Assembly (NCBI GenBank): GCA_027924585.1
Contig: BSBM01000076.1
Span: forward strand, 5,098,501 to 5,162,500
Direction: 5' to 3'
Length of the DNA: 64,000 nt
Origin: Larix kaempferi
Lineage: Eukaryota > Streptophyta > Pinopsida > Pinales > Pinaceae
Positions within the stretch are counted from its first letter, which is position 1; each line of letters starts with the position of its first letter. Positions 1-11,737 of this stretch are shown here, piece after piece. Both the position numbers and the translations under genes were made by a program. A model generated the notes under the pieces. That model was not told where the DNA came from. It made no database searches and was given only the letters and a program-made list of their open reading frames with translations.

Positions 1-2962
1 GCAGCTACAGGGTTATGATGATGATTCATGGTTTACAGCAGTATTTGATCATTTATAGATTATTATTATTTGACCTGTTCTGGTATATTGGATATATATT
101 TTGATCATGCAGAGACTCATATGGTGTATGAGTACACATCTTGGATGGATTTGGACCTTCTGAGTATAATGAGACAATTTGTTTTCAGTTCCGGGCACTT
201 ACAGTGATGATTGAGCCTCAGTAGGCTATCCCAGTGCAGTTTTGGTCTGTCGGAGTCCCTGTCAAAGCAGATGTGATTTTTATCCGGTTGACCTAGGGCA
301 CTGTGCTTGGAGGGGGTGGTCCAGCTACTTGTTTTTACCATATTACCCCCCTCCCGGACACACTGGTGCCCTCACCTTGATAGCGCAGTCACTCCAGGGG
401 GCAGTTTGGGGCAGTTTCACGCTTCCCGAGGCATTTCAGGATTGGTAGAAATGGCTATTGAGGAATTCGATTTGGGCTACTGAGGCAATGTTTTGGCATG
501 GGATGATCAGTGATGATGGGTTGATGTCTTCCACACCTCTTCCAGCAATTTCAGCTTCATCGGGGCCTGCATCCATCACTTATGACACTTTTTGATGATT
601 TCTGAGGTCTTTTGAGGCCTATGATTCGACCATAGAGGCACGATTTGGTATATTGATGACTATTTTATTATTATTGTGCTATGGGGATTGACCAAGGGTG
701 GCTAAAATTACCCCTTGGACCCACCATAAGATTCTTATTATATTTTGTCATCATGATTTGGTGGGATTCCCCTCTTCTAGGGAGATTTTGTCCACTTATG
801 TTATATTTTATGAGTGATCTATGTATTTTATTGTTGAGCTCATCTCAACCATTGATTAGTCATTTGTATCTTTTAATCTTAGCCACTCATTCAAAAAGTG
901 GTTAGGATTTTGATGCCTCTCCTTCCTATTTAAAGGAGAGAGCTTCTCATTGTAAGGGGTCTTTGGCTCTTGGATTATTGGTATAGAAAAACTTTCTTGT
1001 GGAAATTCTTGTGGTCTCCTTTGCATGGTGTTCTTAGATGGTGATTGGAAAATCTATTGCAACCTAGCATTTGGAATTTGTGGTAAGATCTATCTTTTTT
1101 GGAAATCATTGTCTTGTCTACAGGAGGGCGACTTCAACAAGGGCGATTTTGCAAGGCTTCTTCAAATCGATCTTCTTGGCATTTGCTTATATCAAGGGGT
1201 TATCATTAGTATCATTGTGATCTATGCTATCTTTCTGTTACTTCTCTTGTGGCATTAGTCTTATCTCTTGATTGCATCAAATCTGATATTGTTGACGTTT
1301 GTTGTGCAGGAGAGAGGGCGCATTGGCTTCTTGGACTAAATCGATTTCATAGAAAACTACCTCAAAGCTTCTCAAATTGATCGGGTTTGCATAGATCATC
1401 ATCATCAAGGCATCTACAAGGTTACCCAGGTAAGATCCACAGGTTTGTTTCTCTTATCTTGATCCAATCCATTGGCACAACACATACTTGAAAACCTAAT
1501 TAATTCAAACCCTCATTGTTACATTTTCTCAGATCTACTAAAATCTAGTGGGTTGTTGGGTATAATATTAAAAACCCAACTCTATAGTATCCACGGCATC
1601 CCGGATCTATAGTTTGGTGAGGATTGGCCTCCATTTGACCCTCTTCCCAAGCCAACCTAGCTTCTCCAAGCAAGGGCGCACTTCTTGGTGAGGGTGAGTT
1701 GACCTAGATCTAGTTGATGGGTAGTTGAGATTTCAATTGATTCATGATCTACATGCCCTAAAACCTACTCCTAGACTCTTACTTTGGCAATTTCTACCCT
1801 GTGGGCCCTATTCCACATTTCAAGGGATTTAATCCCCATTTTGGACCACTTGGTATCTTCAAACTCAGATCTAGCAAGATCTAACCATTGGATTGCCTTG
1901 AAATTGTAGATCCACACTCTCACTTGATCAACCTACTTGGATTTGAAGTTTGGATGCCATCGGACTTATCTTGATTCATTTATCCCACATTTTACCCTCC
2001 TTGGGCAAAGTCGCACTTCCTTGGGAGAGTGAGTTGGTCCACTTCTAGGACATGGGTACATGAGATTTTGGTGGATTTAGAACGAACATAATTCAAAACC
2101 TAGATCTAGTATGTCACTTTGTCAAATCTTGCCTTGGGGATAGCATTCCTTGTTTTAAGGGATTGTGGTCCACTTAGGTCAAACCTTGAATCTTTAGATC
2201 TAGACTTACTCCTCCATCAAACCTTTAATTGCCCACTTGTCTCATGCAATAGGAGTCATCAACCATAAGTTAACTTCATTTGACTCCATTATCCCAATTC
2301 CCAAGGCACTGATCTCTCTCCAAGTCAATTCGACTTTCCTAGATTGTTGGATTAACTTGTGGTTTGATCCTTGTTTGGTGGACTAAACCCTTTGATGTCA
2401 TATATCATGATCAAGCTTGTCACTTGTACTAGTTAGCCCCAATTCAACCCCTTAACTACCCTGCATTGGACATGGTTTCCAAGGTAGTGGATTTTCTCAC
2501 ATTGAACTAGTACTTCAATCCTGGATCCCATTTCAAATACTATAAGTCACTCTCACATCAATAATGAACCAAAGCTATACTCATTGAACCCCTTATATTG
2601 TGACTTCATCCTTAGGTCTAGGATAAACCATACACCTTACTTCACTTAGTATTAATTTGATTTGGTGTCTTGGTTTTGATCTCTCCTGTCAGGAGTAGAT
2701 CGGGTCTCCCCCTTTGTTGTCTGGGCTAGATAACATAAAGCGAAGGTTGCCTCGACTGGCGTGACAACCATCTATTGGAGGTCGAGGTGATCATGGTTGC
2801 ACCTTTTGAGTTGCCCTTCCCTATTGCCATCCATTAATGGATACATCCATAGGGGTAACTACAGTTTAGGTGATAACAGGTCCCACAGCCCATAGATCAA
2901 GGGGAGGAGTACATCACTTGCCTAGACCCGGTCTAGGGCTTACAGTGAAATCCTAGTAACTA
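1..2962. other. Non-coding LTR-retrotransposon-like sequence
   Basis: No convincing coding region is seen on either strand. A TATA-like TATTTAAAGG near 932 is followed by a GAGAGAGCTTCTC stretch, the usual look of a plant LTR promoter and transcript start. Downstream, 1500-2700 is T/C-rich leader-like sequence with diverged internal repetition; for example, a segment beginning GGGCGCACTTCTTGG at about 1675 recurs in altered form near 2009. This suggests an old LTR plus untranslated leader of a large, probably gypsy-type element reading to the right. LTR ends, a primer site and target duplications were not found, so the class is inference. Confidence 0.35.
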
Positions 2963-3179
2963 ACCAAGTGCCTCCATTCTCCTAGAGAATGGCTCTCAGC
3001 CCCAGGCTGAGCTTCCAGTCCTAGACTGGATCAATATCCTGGTAACTGACCAGATGCCTCCATTCTCCCAGAGAATGACTCTCAACCCCAGGCTGAGCTT
3101 CCAGTACCTAACTGGGTCAATATCTTGGTAACTGACCAGGTGCCTCCAATCTCCCAGAGAATGGCACTCGATGCTGCTC
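2963..3179. repeat. 86-bp tandem repeat, 2.5 units
   Basis: Units begin at 2963, 3049 and 3135, an exact 86-bp period, and the third unit is cut short. Each full unit carries two short inverted repeats. One is CATTCTC/GAGAATG around a 3-base loop (8-bp arms in unit 1, counting flanking CC/GG). The other is CCAGT(C)/(G)ACTGG around CTA or ACCTA. The array ends directly against the truncated hAT transposase. Confidence 0.85.
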
Positions 3180-3186
3180 AAAAAAA

Positions 3187-3940
3187 TCAATAGGCCATGC
3201 TATGATTAGCAATAAATTTTATCATTTTCTTACCTCTCTTGTACAAGGCACTAATCCATCGATAATTAGGGTCCTTCATCTTAACAATATCATGCATCAA
3301 AAGGTTTAATGTGTGAACCAAACACCTTGACCAAAATATGTTGGGATACTTATTCTCAATGATTGCTCCTGTTGCCTTACAATTAGCAACATTATCAGTG
3401 ATGACTTGAATGACATTGTATGGCCCAATATCTTGAATGGTTTTAAGTAAAGGTTGTGCAATATTAATACCGGTCTTGTAGCGATCCGAGTTGTCATGGG
3501 CTGAAAGGAAGACCGCATCGCTAACAGACACATCAAGAATATTTATCAATGGCTTGCCTTTAACATTTGTCCACCCATCGGATACAATGGATACCCCATA
3601 GTTGGACCAATCATGTGTAAACTTCCCAAGAGTTATCGATTTTGGCTCTTTCCCTGTCAAGTCCCACGGTTCTAGCTTTGTAATACCCAGGGCTCCTGTA
3701 TCCTTTAGGGGCACCATTGATGGCTTGTACCATTTCATTCTAATAAGGTGAGCGAAGAACATTGAATGGCACACCACATGCATAGAGAAACCTGTAAAAT
3801 TTTGAATCCACATCATCTCTACAACCTTGGTCAAGGAAATCTGATAATGTTCTTCGCATAGTTGAGAATCCAGGGGATGAGGATCCCGATGGAGTCGATG
3901 ATGATCCACTAGCAAACATTCTATGTGATGAGAGGATTCA
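3187..3940 (-). pseudogene. hAT-type transposase fragment (DUF659 region)
   Basis: The minus-strand frame from about 3640 down to 3187 reads as the DUF659 region of plant hAT transposase-like proteins. Landmarks are GVSIVSDGWTN, then about 70 residues on VIQVITDN and CLVHTLNLL, then GKKMIKFIANHS. The DGWT motif and the C-x-xHxLNL motif are typical of this family. The matching N-terminal part (FYRFLYACGVPFNVLRSPY, then GYRSPGYYKAR) lies in another frame, so there is a frameshift near 3630-3650. The BED zinc finger and the C-terminal dimerisation region are absent. The left side is truncated at the tandem repeat and the right side is cut by the Gypsy A LTR at 3941. It is a dead relic. It shares a superfamily with the MITE at 21060-21273, but no direct link can be shown. 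Confidence 0.8.
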
Positions 3941-5213
3941 TGTAATATCCCAACTGATATTTGTTGTTATTTATAGAGTTTCTGATGTAGTTGTCGCTTT
4001 CTTGAAGTCTTGTTACCCAATACTTAAAGAAAATATGAATGCATGTGCCGTACTATGTTTACATGAGAATGCATGCAAGTGCATGAACCCTAAATAACCC
4101 AAATATTCAAATATGCGATAAGATAGGGATAGAAATGATGCATGCATGTACGTACCAATAACTCGTGTCGAGGATATAGGTCAATATGAGATAAGAATGC
4201 AAGTCATGCACCAAGAATTGGCAGAGATATGTGATGATCTCTGCCCAACAATTCACCCATGCAATAAATGCGCAGTCTTCAGTCTTGTGATTGATGAATA
4301 GCTGCTCCAATGATGTCAGATAGCTCCCGGAAGTAGGCACTAGGGTTATAATGCCCTTCTGATCAGTATGGAAGTCGCATGCAAGACATGCATGAGCTGT
4401 AGGTCAAAGGGCATGAATATCCTCAAGGAAAGTCACCCATGCAAAGAAAGGCGCCCTTCTGAAAGATGAAGTGATGAGATCTCTCTCTCGAAGTCGTAGA
4501 AGAACCCTGTATTCAGTAACTAGGCTAATAATGGCTCTCTCGGAAGGATGGAAGCTACATGCAGACCAAATAGCATTTGTCTGTCAAGATATGAAGATCT
4601 CCTGCTTGTCCAAGTCTCCCATGCAAGAGGGCGAGTCTCTGGATCCAATTTGTGGCTCTGAATCCTGAGGAATACCGAAGAATGCTGTATAAGATGGAAG
4701 TAATGTTGAATCTGCATGATCCAACCCTGAAAGTGACTAGGGAAGATAGATTCTGCTACTGAAATACACTTGATGGTTGAGTGGTGTGCCCTCAACACTA
4801 ATTTGGCTCTTTGAGCTCTCCAAATCGAATCCACAAATCAATAATCAATAATCAGACCTAACCATTCACTTTATCCTTCTTTTATAACTTTGACATTGCA
4901 TGCCCTAACTTTTGCATGCCTAGGTCACCTTTCTCTTATGTTTTTTAGTTGAGTTGCATGCATTGCTTTCTGTACACATGTAGGCTTAATTAAGGTGTTT
5001 CTGTGCATGCATCATGAAATATGGCCTGCATGTAATGCATGCAAGTGGCCCTCTTTTATCTATTGATGACCTAATAACCATGATTAAGATCTTTTGTTCT
5101 AAATGGTATCGGTCCTTAGTCAATTCCCTGAATGTCAGTACACGCTCGAACCTATGGGAATTAGATAGGTTAGCTCGATGGTCCCTTTTGCTTAAGCAGA
5201 AGAGGACATTATA
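3941..5213 (-). repeat. Gypsy A 3' LTR
   Basis: 1273 bp, closely matching 10477-11737. On the minus strand it begins TATAATGT (a decayed TGTAATGT; compare the plus-strand copy at 31008) and ends GATATTACA. A minus-strand TATAAAA lies at 4880-4886. The left edge interrupts the hAT fragment. Confidence 0.85.
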
Positions 5214-5647
5214 TTCCTCCACGCTCGAAATTGCTTGTCCTCAAGCAACTGTAATGCTGGGTGCTGTAGTACCTGTTCTCCTTCCCAAGTGGCCTCTTCT
5301 ATGGGTATTTCTTTCCATTGATCCAAGTATTCTCAAATAATCTTGTTCCTTAATTTTCTTTCCCAAACTTGCAGGATTCGTTCTGGAACCAAAATCAGTT
5401 GCCCCTCATCATCAAGGGGGGGTAGTTCTGATGAAGTATCAATCTGTTGGCCTTATGCTTTCTTGAGGTTAGACACATGGAATACATTATGAATCTTGCT
5501 TTCTTGTGGTAACTCGAGCTCATATGCTATCCCACTTTCTGGATTATCTTATAAGGACCATAAAAGCGAGGCTTTAGTTTCTCTGCTCCCTTCTTTTTAA
5601 GGGATGATTGTCTGTAAGGCTGTAGTCGTAAGTATACCAAATCTCCT

Positions 5648-5909
5648 GAGCACCTGAGTGGGCCTAATGGTTAAGAAAATGTGTTATCTCCGAGGAGGTC
5701 ACAGGTTCAAAATCGGCGAGGGGTAGGGTTGCTCATTGGCCCGTTGTGACAAGGCTCGAAGGGTAGGCGACCCCTGGGATAGAGGCTCTCCCCTGGGATA
5801 AAGGGTCTCAGGATGTCTCGGCCCCTACTGAGTCACAAGTTTCTGGTATATCTGGCTTGCGGGCTGTTGGATATACCCTTGGGAGGTTGCTGTTCCCATG
5901 GTTAAAAAA
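5648..5909 (+). mobile_element. tRNA-derived SINE
   Basis: 262-bp insertion flanked by an identical 18-bp duplication, AAGTATACCAAATCTCCT, at 5630-5647 and 5910-5927. It has an A-box-like TGGGCCTAATGG at 5659-5670, a B-box-like GGTTCAAAATC at 5704-5714, and a short A tail at the right end. Internal promoter boxes, an A tail and a long target duplication are diagnostic of a SINE moved by a LINE. It interrupts the Gypsy A integrase C-terminus. The family name is not known to me. Confidence 0.88.
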
Positions 5910-5966
5910 AAGTATACCAAATCTCCTACCTCAAAACTGCGCTCAATCCTGTGTCTGTCAGCATAT

Positions 5967-6372
5967 TGTTAGAGTTTGCACTTTAATTCAATTTAACTAG
6001 GATCTTTAACTGAAAGAATAACAAGCACATCAAAACACAATAGATACAATAGTTTTTTTCAGGGAAACCATAAAGGAGAAAACCCCACAACTTCCTCAAA
6101 GATAGATTCGTCACTAATACAATATCAAGCAAAAATGGAAAACCCAAATATATGTCTTCTGCAGCTTCTCTCTTTCCCCTCCAGCGAACTTGTCTTCTCT
6201 CTCTTGCTTATGCGAACTTGAGTGCGTGAGTGGTGTGTCCAAATGAGAGAGCAAAGCTCTCTATTTATACTTTATGTTAGGGGTGACCTAAATCCTAATT
6301 AGGTCGACCTCACTAACCTGACTGGGACGACCTGTCCTAGGGAGACTCAATAATACATTTTACATTTGACTT
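5967..6372 (-). mobile_element. Truncated copia LTR (Copia D type)
   Basis: Starts TGTTAGAGTTTGCACTTTAATTC and follows the Copia D LTR (21896-22471, 27130-27718) through the AAACCATAAAGGAGAAAACCCC block and the CTCTCTATTTATACTTTA promoter region. It stops inside U3 near 6372. Gypsy integrase sequence resumes at once. The segment expected between the two flanks (compare 30345-30540) is missing, so the LTR replaced rather than simply interrupted it. Confidence 0.75.
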
Positions 6373-6949
6373 TAGTGTTGTAGCAGTGTTGTCCTAGGTG
6401 TATCCATTTAATCCATGTCCTCTGTTGTCTTGCTACATAGTTCCTCAAGTATCCCTCAATCCACTTGTTGACTATCTCTATCTGTCTGTCACTCTGAGGA
6501 TGATAACTCGTGCTCATAGCCAGTTTTGTCCCAATCAACCTGAAAAGCTCATGCTAGAATGCTCTTGTGAATTTACTATCCTTATCACTGACAATGGTCT
6601 TAGGTAACCTGCGCAACCTGAATACCTCTCTCAAAAACAACTCTGCTACCTGTGTGGCTGGATAGTCGGAAGGAATAACAAAGAAATGAGCGAACTTAGT
6701 CAACTTGTCAACCTCCACGTACAAACAGTCTCTACCCTGTACCTAAACCCTATAATAAAGTCCATTGAAACACTTTCCCATTTTTACTCGGGAATGGGTA
6801 GTGGCTGAAGTAGACCTGCTGTATGAGTATGCTCTATCTTATTCGGTTGGCACACACTACATTCCTTGACATGCTGCATTACATTGTTTTTGAGGCCCTT
6901 CCATAAGAATCACTCTAATATGCCTGTAAGTCTTAATGAACCCATGTTG

Positions 6950-8643
6950 TCATGCTAAAGGTGAATCATGAGAAGCTTGTAGAATCTTTTTCTTAAGTGC
7001 GGACTCAGGAACTGAGTAGATCCCGTTCTTATAGTAGATAATGTCATCTATCACCCTGTACCTGTAATCTTGTATCTGTCCATCCAATATTTTGCAAGCA
7101 AACTTATCTTTGGAGTATTTGACCAAAATATGTAATCTCCAATCTGAGGAAATGCTCATAAGAGATAAAGTGGCTGGTCGTCTAGAATGTGCATCTGCTA
7201 CCACATTGTTTTTCCCTTTTATATATTCAATCTCGAAGTCGTAAGCTTGGATCTTACCCATTTTTGTTACCCCTCATTCAATTCTTTATTTTCCAAGAAG
7301 TACTTTAAGTTGTATGATATGTCTTAATCTTAAATTTGCCACCCACTAAGTATTGTTTGAACTTGGTTAGGGCATGGAGAATGGCTAACATTTCCTTGTC
7401 ATATATTGAGTATTAGCGCTCATAGTCCTTAAGCTTTTTGATCTCGAATGCAATAGGGTCATTATTCTGCATCAATACTGCTCCAATACCTTCTCCTGAA
7501 GCATCACATTTTAATACGAATGGTTGTGTAAAATCTGGTAGGGCTAGTACGAGGCATGAACTCATTACCTTCTTCATTTTTTGAAATGTTTGTTGTGCTG
7601 CCTCTAACCAACTGAATGACCCTTTCTTTGTAAGATCTGTAAGTGGAGCTGTCATTTGTGAGAACTCGTTGACATACCTCATGTAGTAGGTGCAAAGACC
7701 CGAAAATCCTTTCAACTCTGTCACAATTTTAGGTGTAGGCCAATCCAGTATGGCTTTAATCTTTTCTAAGTGTGCCTGTACACCATTTGCTCCTATCATG
7801 TGCCCTAACATGTCTTGCATACCGAACTCACATTTGGACATCTTTGCATATAGTGATTGTTCCTTTAGAATTCTAAGTACTTCATCAAGGTGCTTTAAAT
7901 GATCTTCCCAAGTCTTACTGTAAATTAATATGTAATCAAAGAATACCAAAAGATACTTATGTAACTGAGCCTTGAAGGTGTGATTCATACATGACTGAAA
8001 AGTAGTCGGTGCATTAGTGAGCCCAAATGGCATCACCATAAACTCATAGTGTTCGTAGTGGAAACCGAAGGCGGTCTTTGGGACATCCTGTTCCCTAACC
8101 CGTATCTGATGGTACCCTGATCGGAGGTCAATTTTGGAGAAGTATTTTGCCCCATCTATTCATCTATTCTTGGAATTGGATATATGTTCTTAATGGTTTT
8201 CTTGTTAAGGGCCCTGTAATCAATGCACATGCATAAAGTCCCATCCTTCTTTTTTACTAAAACCACTGAGGATGCGAATGGACTAGAGCGGGGTCTAATG
8301 TAGCCCAATTTGAGCAACTCTTTGATTTTATTTTCAATTTCATCTTTATACCTCTTGGGGTGTCAGTAAGGGGTAGTAATGACTGCTTGGGTCCCCTCCT
8401 CCAACTCAATAATGTGCTCAAATCCACGATCCAGAGGCCTACCTGATGGAAGATCTCTTAATACTTTCTCATGCGCTTTTGTAGTAGTGCCTGTATTTCT
8501 GCTGGATGTTGTGTGGCGCTATCCGGTGACTTCCTTAATGTAACCAAGCAGTTGGTTGTCCACTCTATGTCTCCGTGTCGGAGCACAACCTCCATCCTGT
8601 GTGATGATACTGCTCTAGGAGGGTAGGTGTGCATACCTCTCAA
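6950..8643 (-). pseudogene. Gypsy A reverse transcriptase-RNase H remnants
   Basis: The clearest frame is 7413-8039: [13 protein letters not shown] (RT block), FFDYILIYS, the GANGVQAH and PTPK...LKGFSGLC connection blocks, then RNase H with KCDASGEGIGAVLMQ. The catalytic FFDD is FFDY here, which would abolish polymerase activity. 6950-7261 holds the end of RNase H (YDFEIEYIKGKNNVVADAHSR) and the start of the integrase zinc region. 8040-8643 encodes the N-terminal RT with several frameshifts (for example, the fixed blocks for KKDG and CIDYRALN near 8210-8260). It shares most of its sequence with the plus-strand copy at 28029-29530. Confidence 0.82.
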
Positions 8644-8652
8644 AACAACCCT

Positions 8653-9130
8653 CTATCCATCTGTTCCTTGAAATTCCATCTCCATGGTCTGGTAGTTCGT
8701 AGAATACTTTCCAATTGAATAAAGCCACTGAAATCCCAACACCACATTCGTATTTGTCACATCAACCACATAAAACGAATCTGTCATTGTATTGTTCCCT
8801 AGAGTCACGTTCAATTTTGGAATCCAATGAGTGCACTGCATGCTGTGGTTGCCTGCTATGGCCACTGTAAATCCATCAAATTTCTCAGTCTGAATACCTC
8901 TCCTTTTTATCCATGCAACATCAATAAAATTGTGGGATGCCCCACTATCAATCAACACTCCAACCCTGTTACCCTGTATGACACCTCTTATCCGGAGAGT
9001 GTGGAATCTAGGAACTCTAGATAATGTAGTAACGAAACCTCCCTTTATATCCTCTGAGAACTGCTCCTCCTCTACTGTGTGCAGTGCCACTCTCTCTACT
9101 TGCTCCTGATCATCCTCGCCCTCCCCGCTG
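8653..9130 (-). pseudogene. Gypsy A aspartic protease region
   Basis: The continuous frame reads HTLRIRGVIQGNRVGVLIDSGASHNFID, which holds the DSG(A) active site of retropepsin-type proteases, followed by WIKRRGIQ and VVLGFQWLYSIG (the second conserved strand). It lies downstream of gag and upstream of RT, as expected for gypsy pol. The frame is open from 8653 to 9444, so this is one of the better-kept parts. It was probably once fused with gag or pol. Other domains of this copy are dead, so activity is unlikely. Confidence 0.8.
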
Positions 9131-10274
9131 TGAGAATATACCTCTATGTAATGCCTTTCCCTTCCTGTAACACCTGCGACCTGGTACCCATGGCTCCTGA
9201 CAACTAAAGGATAGTTTCTTTCTTCTAAGTTCCTGGCGGGTATCATTATCCATCCACTCTCTTTTGGGCCATTCTTTTTGGAAAGGTCTTTGTTCCTTAT
9301 CTTTAATAGGCAAATTTGTCTTAGGAATAAACTTGTTTTTAGGAATGGAATCTTGTAAGTATCTGGTACGACTGATGGCATCATGCAATGTGGTGGGTCT
9401 ATAGGCCTTAACCCATCTACATAAGGGTTCAATGAGAGCCTCAATAAACAACATAACTAACCCGCTCTCTGAGATATCTGTCACCATAACTGTTAATCCT
9501 TTGAAATTCTGATATGAAAGCTTCGAGACTACCTGTCTGCTTTTGCTGTGCTAGCTCTCTGAAATGTGCCTCAGGGTCTTTCCTGTCAAAATGCTCGATG
9601 AGCCTTTTTGTAAAATCAGTATAGGAAGTGATGGTATTGTGACCCAATGTCACTAGCCCGTGGTACCACCACTCATGGGCCTCCCTGTCCAAATGCAAAA
9701 TAGCCATCTTAATGGCATTTGTCTCCATCACGTGGTTAAGTTGGAAGTAAGTGTCCAACGTTTGTACCCAATTCTGCGCTAGGCCACTCCGGGTCCCATC
9801 AAAAGTAGGAATAGTCAATTTCCCTACTATGCGCTGCAATTCATACTTCTGAATGAAATCCCTATTATAGACTTTCGGCCTGTTCTTGCTCTTAAAATGA
9901 CAAGTTCGTAAATGTCATTGCTAACTGGAAATCATTTCCAAATGCTTTGTACTCCTGTAAATATGTCCCCTTTGGTTCTTTTGGCTCTATTTGTACTATC
10001 GTGGCACTACTGTTTGGCTATCCAAGAACTGTGGCATGGTAGGTTTGGAGGACCTGTTGTAGATATGAAGGTGACTCTGCATATTAGTATGTAAATTCCC
10101 TCCACTGCTACTTGTGGATACTCCGTCATTGTTGGGAAATTGCGGAATGTTTGAGGTGGACCCTGCTTTATCTGCCAATTTGTTGATGGCAGTCAACATT
10201 TCCTTATGTCCTGTAGTTAATTCCTCCAAAGGGGAAATGAGACAGTTGAAAGCCATTTTATCATTGTCTGCCAT
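9110..10274 (-). pseudogene. Gypsy A gag, frameshifted
   Basis: Three minus-strand segments rebuild the order of a plant gypsy Gag. 9996-10274 begins MADNDKMAFN and is the N-terminal part. 9441-9839 carries the retrotransposon-gag core (PTFDGTRSGLAQNWVQTLDTYF, then HEWWYHG and FTKRLIEHFDRKD). 9110-9487 is the C-terminal part (WVKAYRPTTLHDAISRTRYL and basic residues). Breaks lie near 9480 and 9840-9995. No clear CCHC knuckle was seen. A fragment of the same C-terminal part occurs inverted at 11738-12086. Confidence 0.78.
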
Positions 10275-10463
10275 GGTCTCTTTACCTTTTCCTTTCCCAA
10301 ACTGAGTCTCTGTGTCTTCCAGTTCTATATCCTCTAACTCTACCTCTTCTTCACTTCTTCCCCTGTTCCTGAACCTCTGCCGTTTATAAGGTAATATTGT
10401 GCAAGTCTTCTGGATTCATTCACTGATTTATAACTGCACGCTCCCACAGTTGGCGAGGAACAT

Positions 10464-10475
10464 GCTCTGATACCA
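10464..10475 (-). promoter_or_regulatory. Primer binding site of Gypsy A
   Basis: Minus strand TGGTATCAGAGC, one base inside the 5' LTR. It is complementary to the 3' end of initiator methionine tRNA, the usual plant retrotransposon primer. Confidence 0.85.
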
Positions 10476-10476
10476 T

Positions 10477-11737
10477 TGTAATATCCCAACTGATATTTGT
10501 TGTTCTTTATAGAGTTTCTGATGTAGTTGTTGCTTTCTTGAAGTGTTGTTACCCAATACTTGAAGAAAATATGAATGCATGTGTCATACTATGTTTGCAT
10601 GAGAATGCATGCAAGTGCATGGGGTTGCATGAACCCTAAATAACCCAAATATTCAAATATGCGACAAGATAGGGATAGAAATGATGCATGTACGTACCAA
10701 TAACTTGTGCCGAGGATGTAGGTCAATATGAGATAAGCATGCAAGTTATGCACCAAGAATCAGTTGAGATATGTGATGATCTCTGCCCAACAATTCACCC
10801 ATGCAATAAATGCACCCTCTTAAGTCTTGGGATTGATGAATAACTGCTTCAATGAAGCGAGATAGCTCTCAGAAGTAGGCACTAGGGTTATGATGCCCTT
10901 CTGATCAGTATGGAATTCACATACAAGACATGCATGAGCTCTAGGTCAAAGGGCGTGAATCTCCTCAAGGAAACTCACCCATGCAAGGAAAGGCGCCCTT
11001 CTGAAAGATGAAGTGATGAGATCTCTCTCTCGAAGCTGCAGAAGAAGCCTGTATTCAGTAACTAGGCTAATAATGGCTCTCTCAGAAGGATGGAAGCTGC
11101 ATGCAGACCAAATAGCATATGTCTATCAAGATATGAAGATCTCCTGCTTGTCCAAGTCGCCCATGCAAGAGGGTGAGTGTCTAGATCAATTGTTTGGCTC
11201 TGAATCCTGAGGAATATCGAAGAATGCTGTATAAGATGGAAGTAATGTTGAAACTGGATGATACAGCCCTGAAAGTTAGTGACTAAGGTAGATAGATTTC
11301 GCTACCGAAATATACTTGATGGTTGAGTGGTGTGCCCTCAACCCTAATTTGGCTCTCTGAGCTCCCCAAATCGAATTCACAAATCAATAATCAATAAGCA
11401 GACCTAATCATTCACTTTATCCTTCTTTTATAACTTTGACATTGCATGCCCTAACTTTTGTATGCCTAGGTCACTTTTCTCTTATGTTTTTCAGTTGAGT
11501 TGCATGCATTGCTTTCTGTACGCATGCAGGCTTAATTAAGGTGTTTCTGTGCATGCATCATGAAATATGGCCTGCACGTAATGCATGCAAGTGGCCCCTA
11601 GCTCTAGTGCCCCTCTTTTATCTACTGATAACCTAATAACCATGATTAAGATATTCTTTTGTTTTGAATGGTATCAGTCCTCAATCATTTTCCTGAATGT
11701 CAGTACCCACTCGGACCTATGGGAATTAGATAGGTTA
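10477..11737 (-). repeat. Gypsy A 5' LTR, outer end missing
   Basis: Matches 3941-5213 for almost its full length, with a minus-strand TATAAAA at 11426-11432. It stops after GGTTAGC. About 38 bp present in the other LTR (through GAGGACATTATA) are missing and replaced by gag sequence in opposite orientation. Confidence 0.85.

Larger units (their letters stand above)
5228..6960 (-). pseudogene. Gypsy A integrase core, GPY/F and chromodomain remnants
   Basis: Read right to left. The integrase core ends with SYHPQSDRQIEIVNKWIEGYL (minus strand, 6347-6538), the standard block around the catalytic glutamate, and 6540-6960 holds the earlier, degraded core. The C-terminal part (GPY/F and chromodomain) occupies 5228-5966 and matches the better-preserved plus-strand copy at 30540-31007. 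A SINE (5648-5909) splits it. A truncated copia LTR (5967-6372) replaces roughly 200 bp of coding sequence, judging by the plus-strand copy. Multiple stops and frameshifts make it non-functional. The chromodomain relationship places the element among chromoviruses. Confidence 0.75.
3941..11737 (-). mobile_element. Gypsy A: Ty3/gypsy chromovirus, decayed
   Basis: Minus-strand LTR element. The 3' LTR is on the left (3941-5213) and the 5' LTR on the right (10477-about 11737), both starting TGTAATATCCCAACTGATA as read on the plus strand. The primer site is at 10464-10475 and the purine tract at 5214-5227. Order on the minus strand is gag, protease, RT, RNase H, integrase, chromodomain. All frames are broken. 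A SINE (5648-5909) and a truncated copia LTR (5967-6372) sit in the integrase end. The 5' LTR lacks its outer roughly 38 bp and is fused to an inverted gag fragment of the same family, so no target duplication can be read. Confidence 0.88.

Noticed and set aside
5641-5714. Possible functional tRNA gene
   Set aside because: A- and B-box-like motifs are present but no cloverleaf or acceptor stem; the body, A tail and duplication show a SINE.
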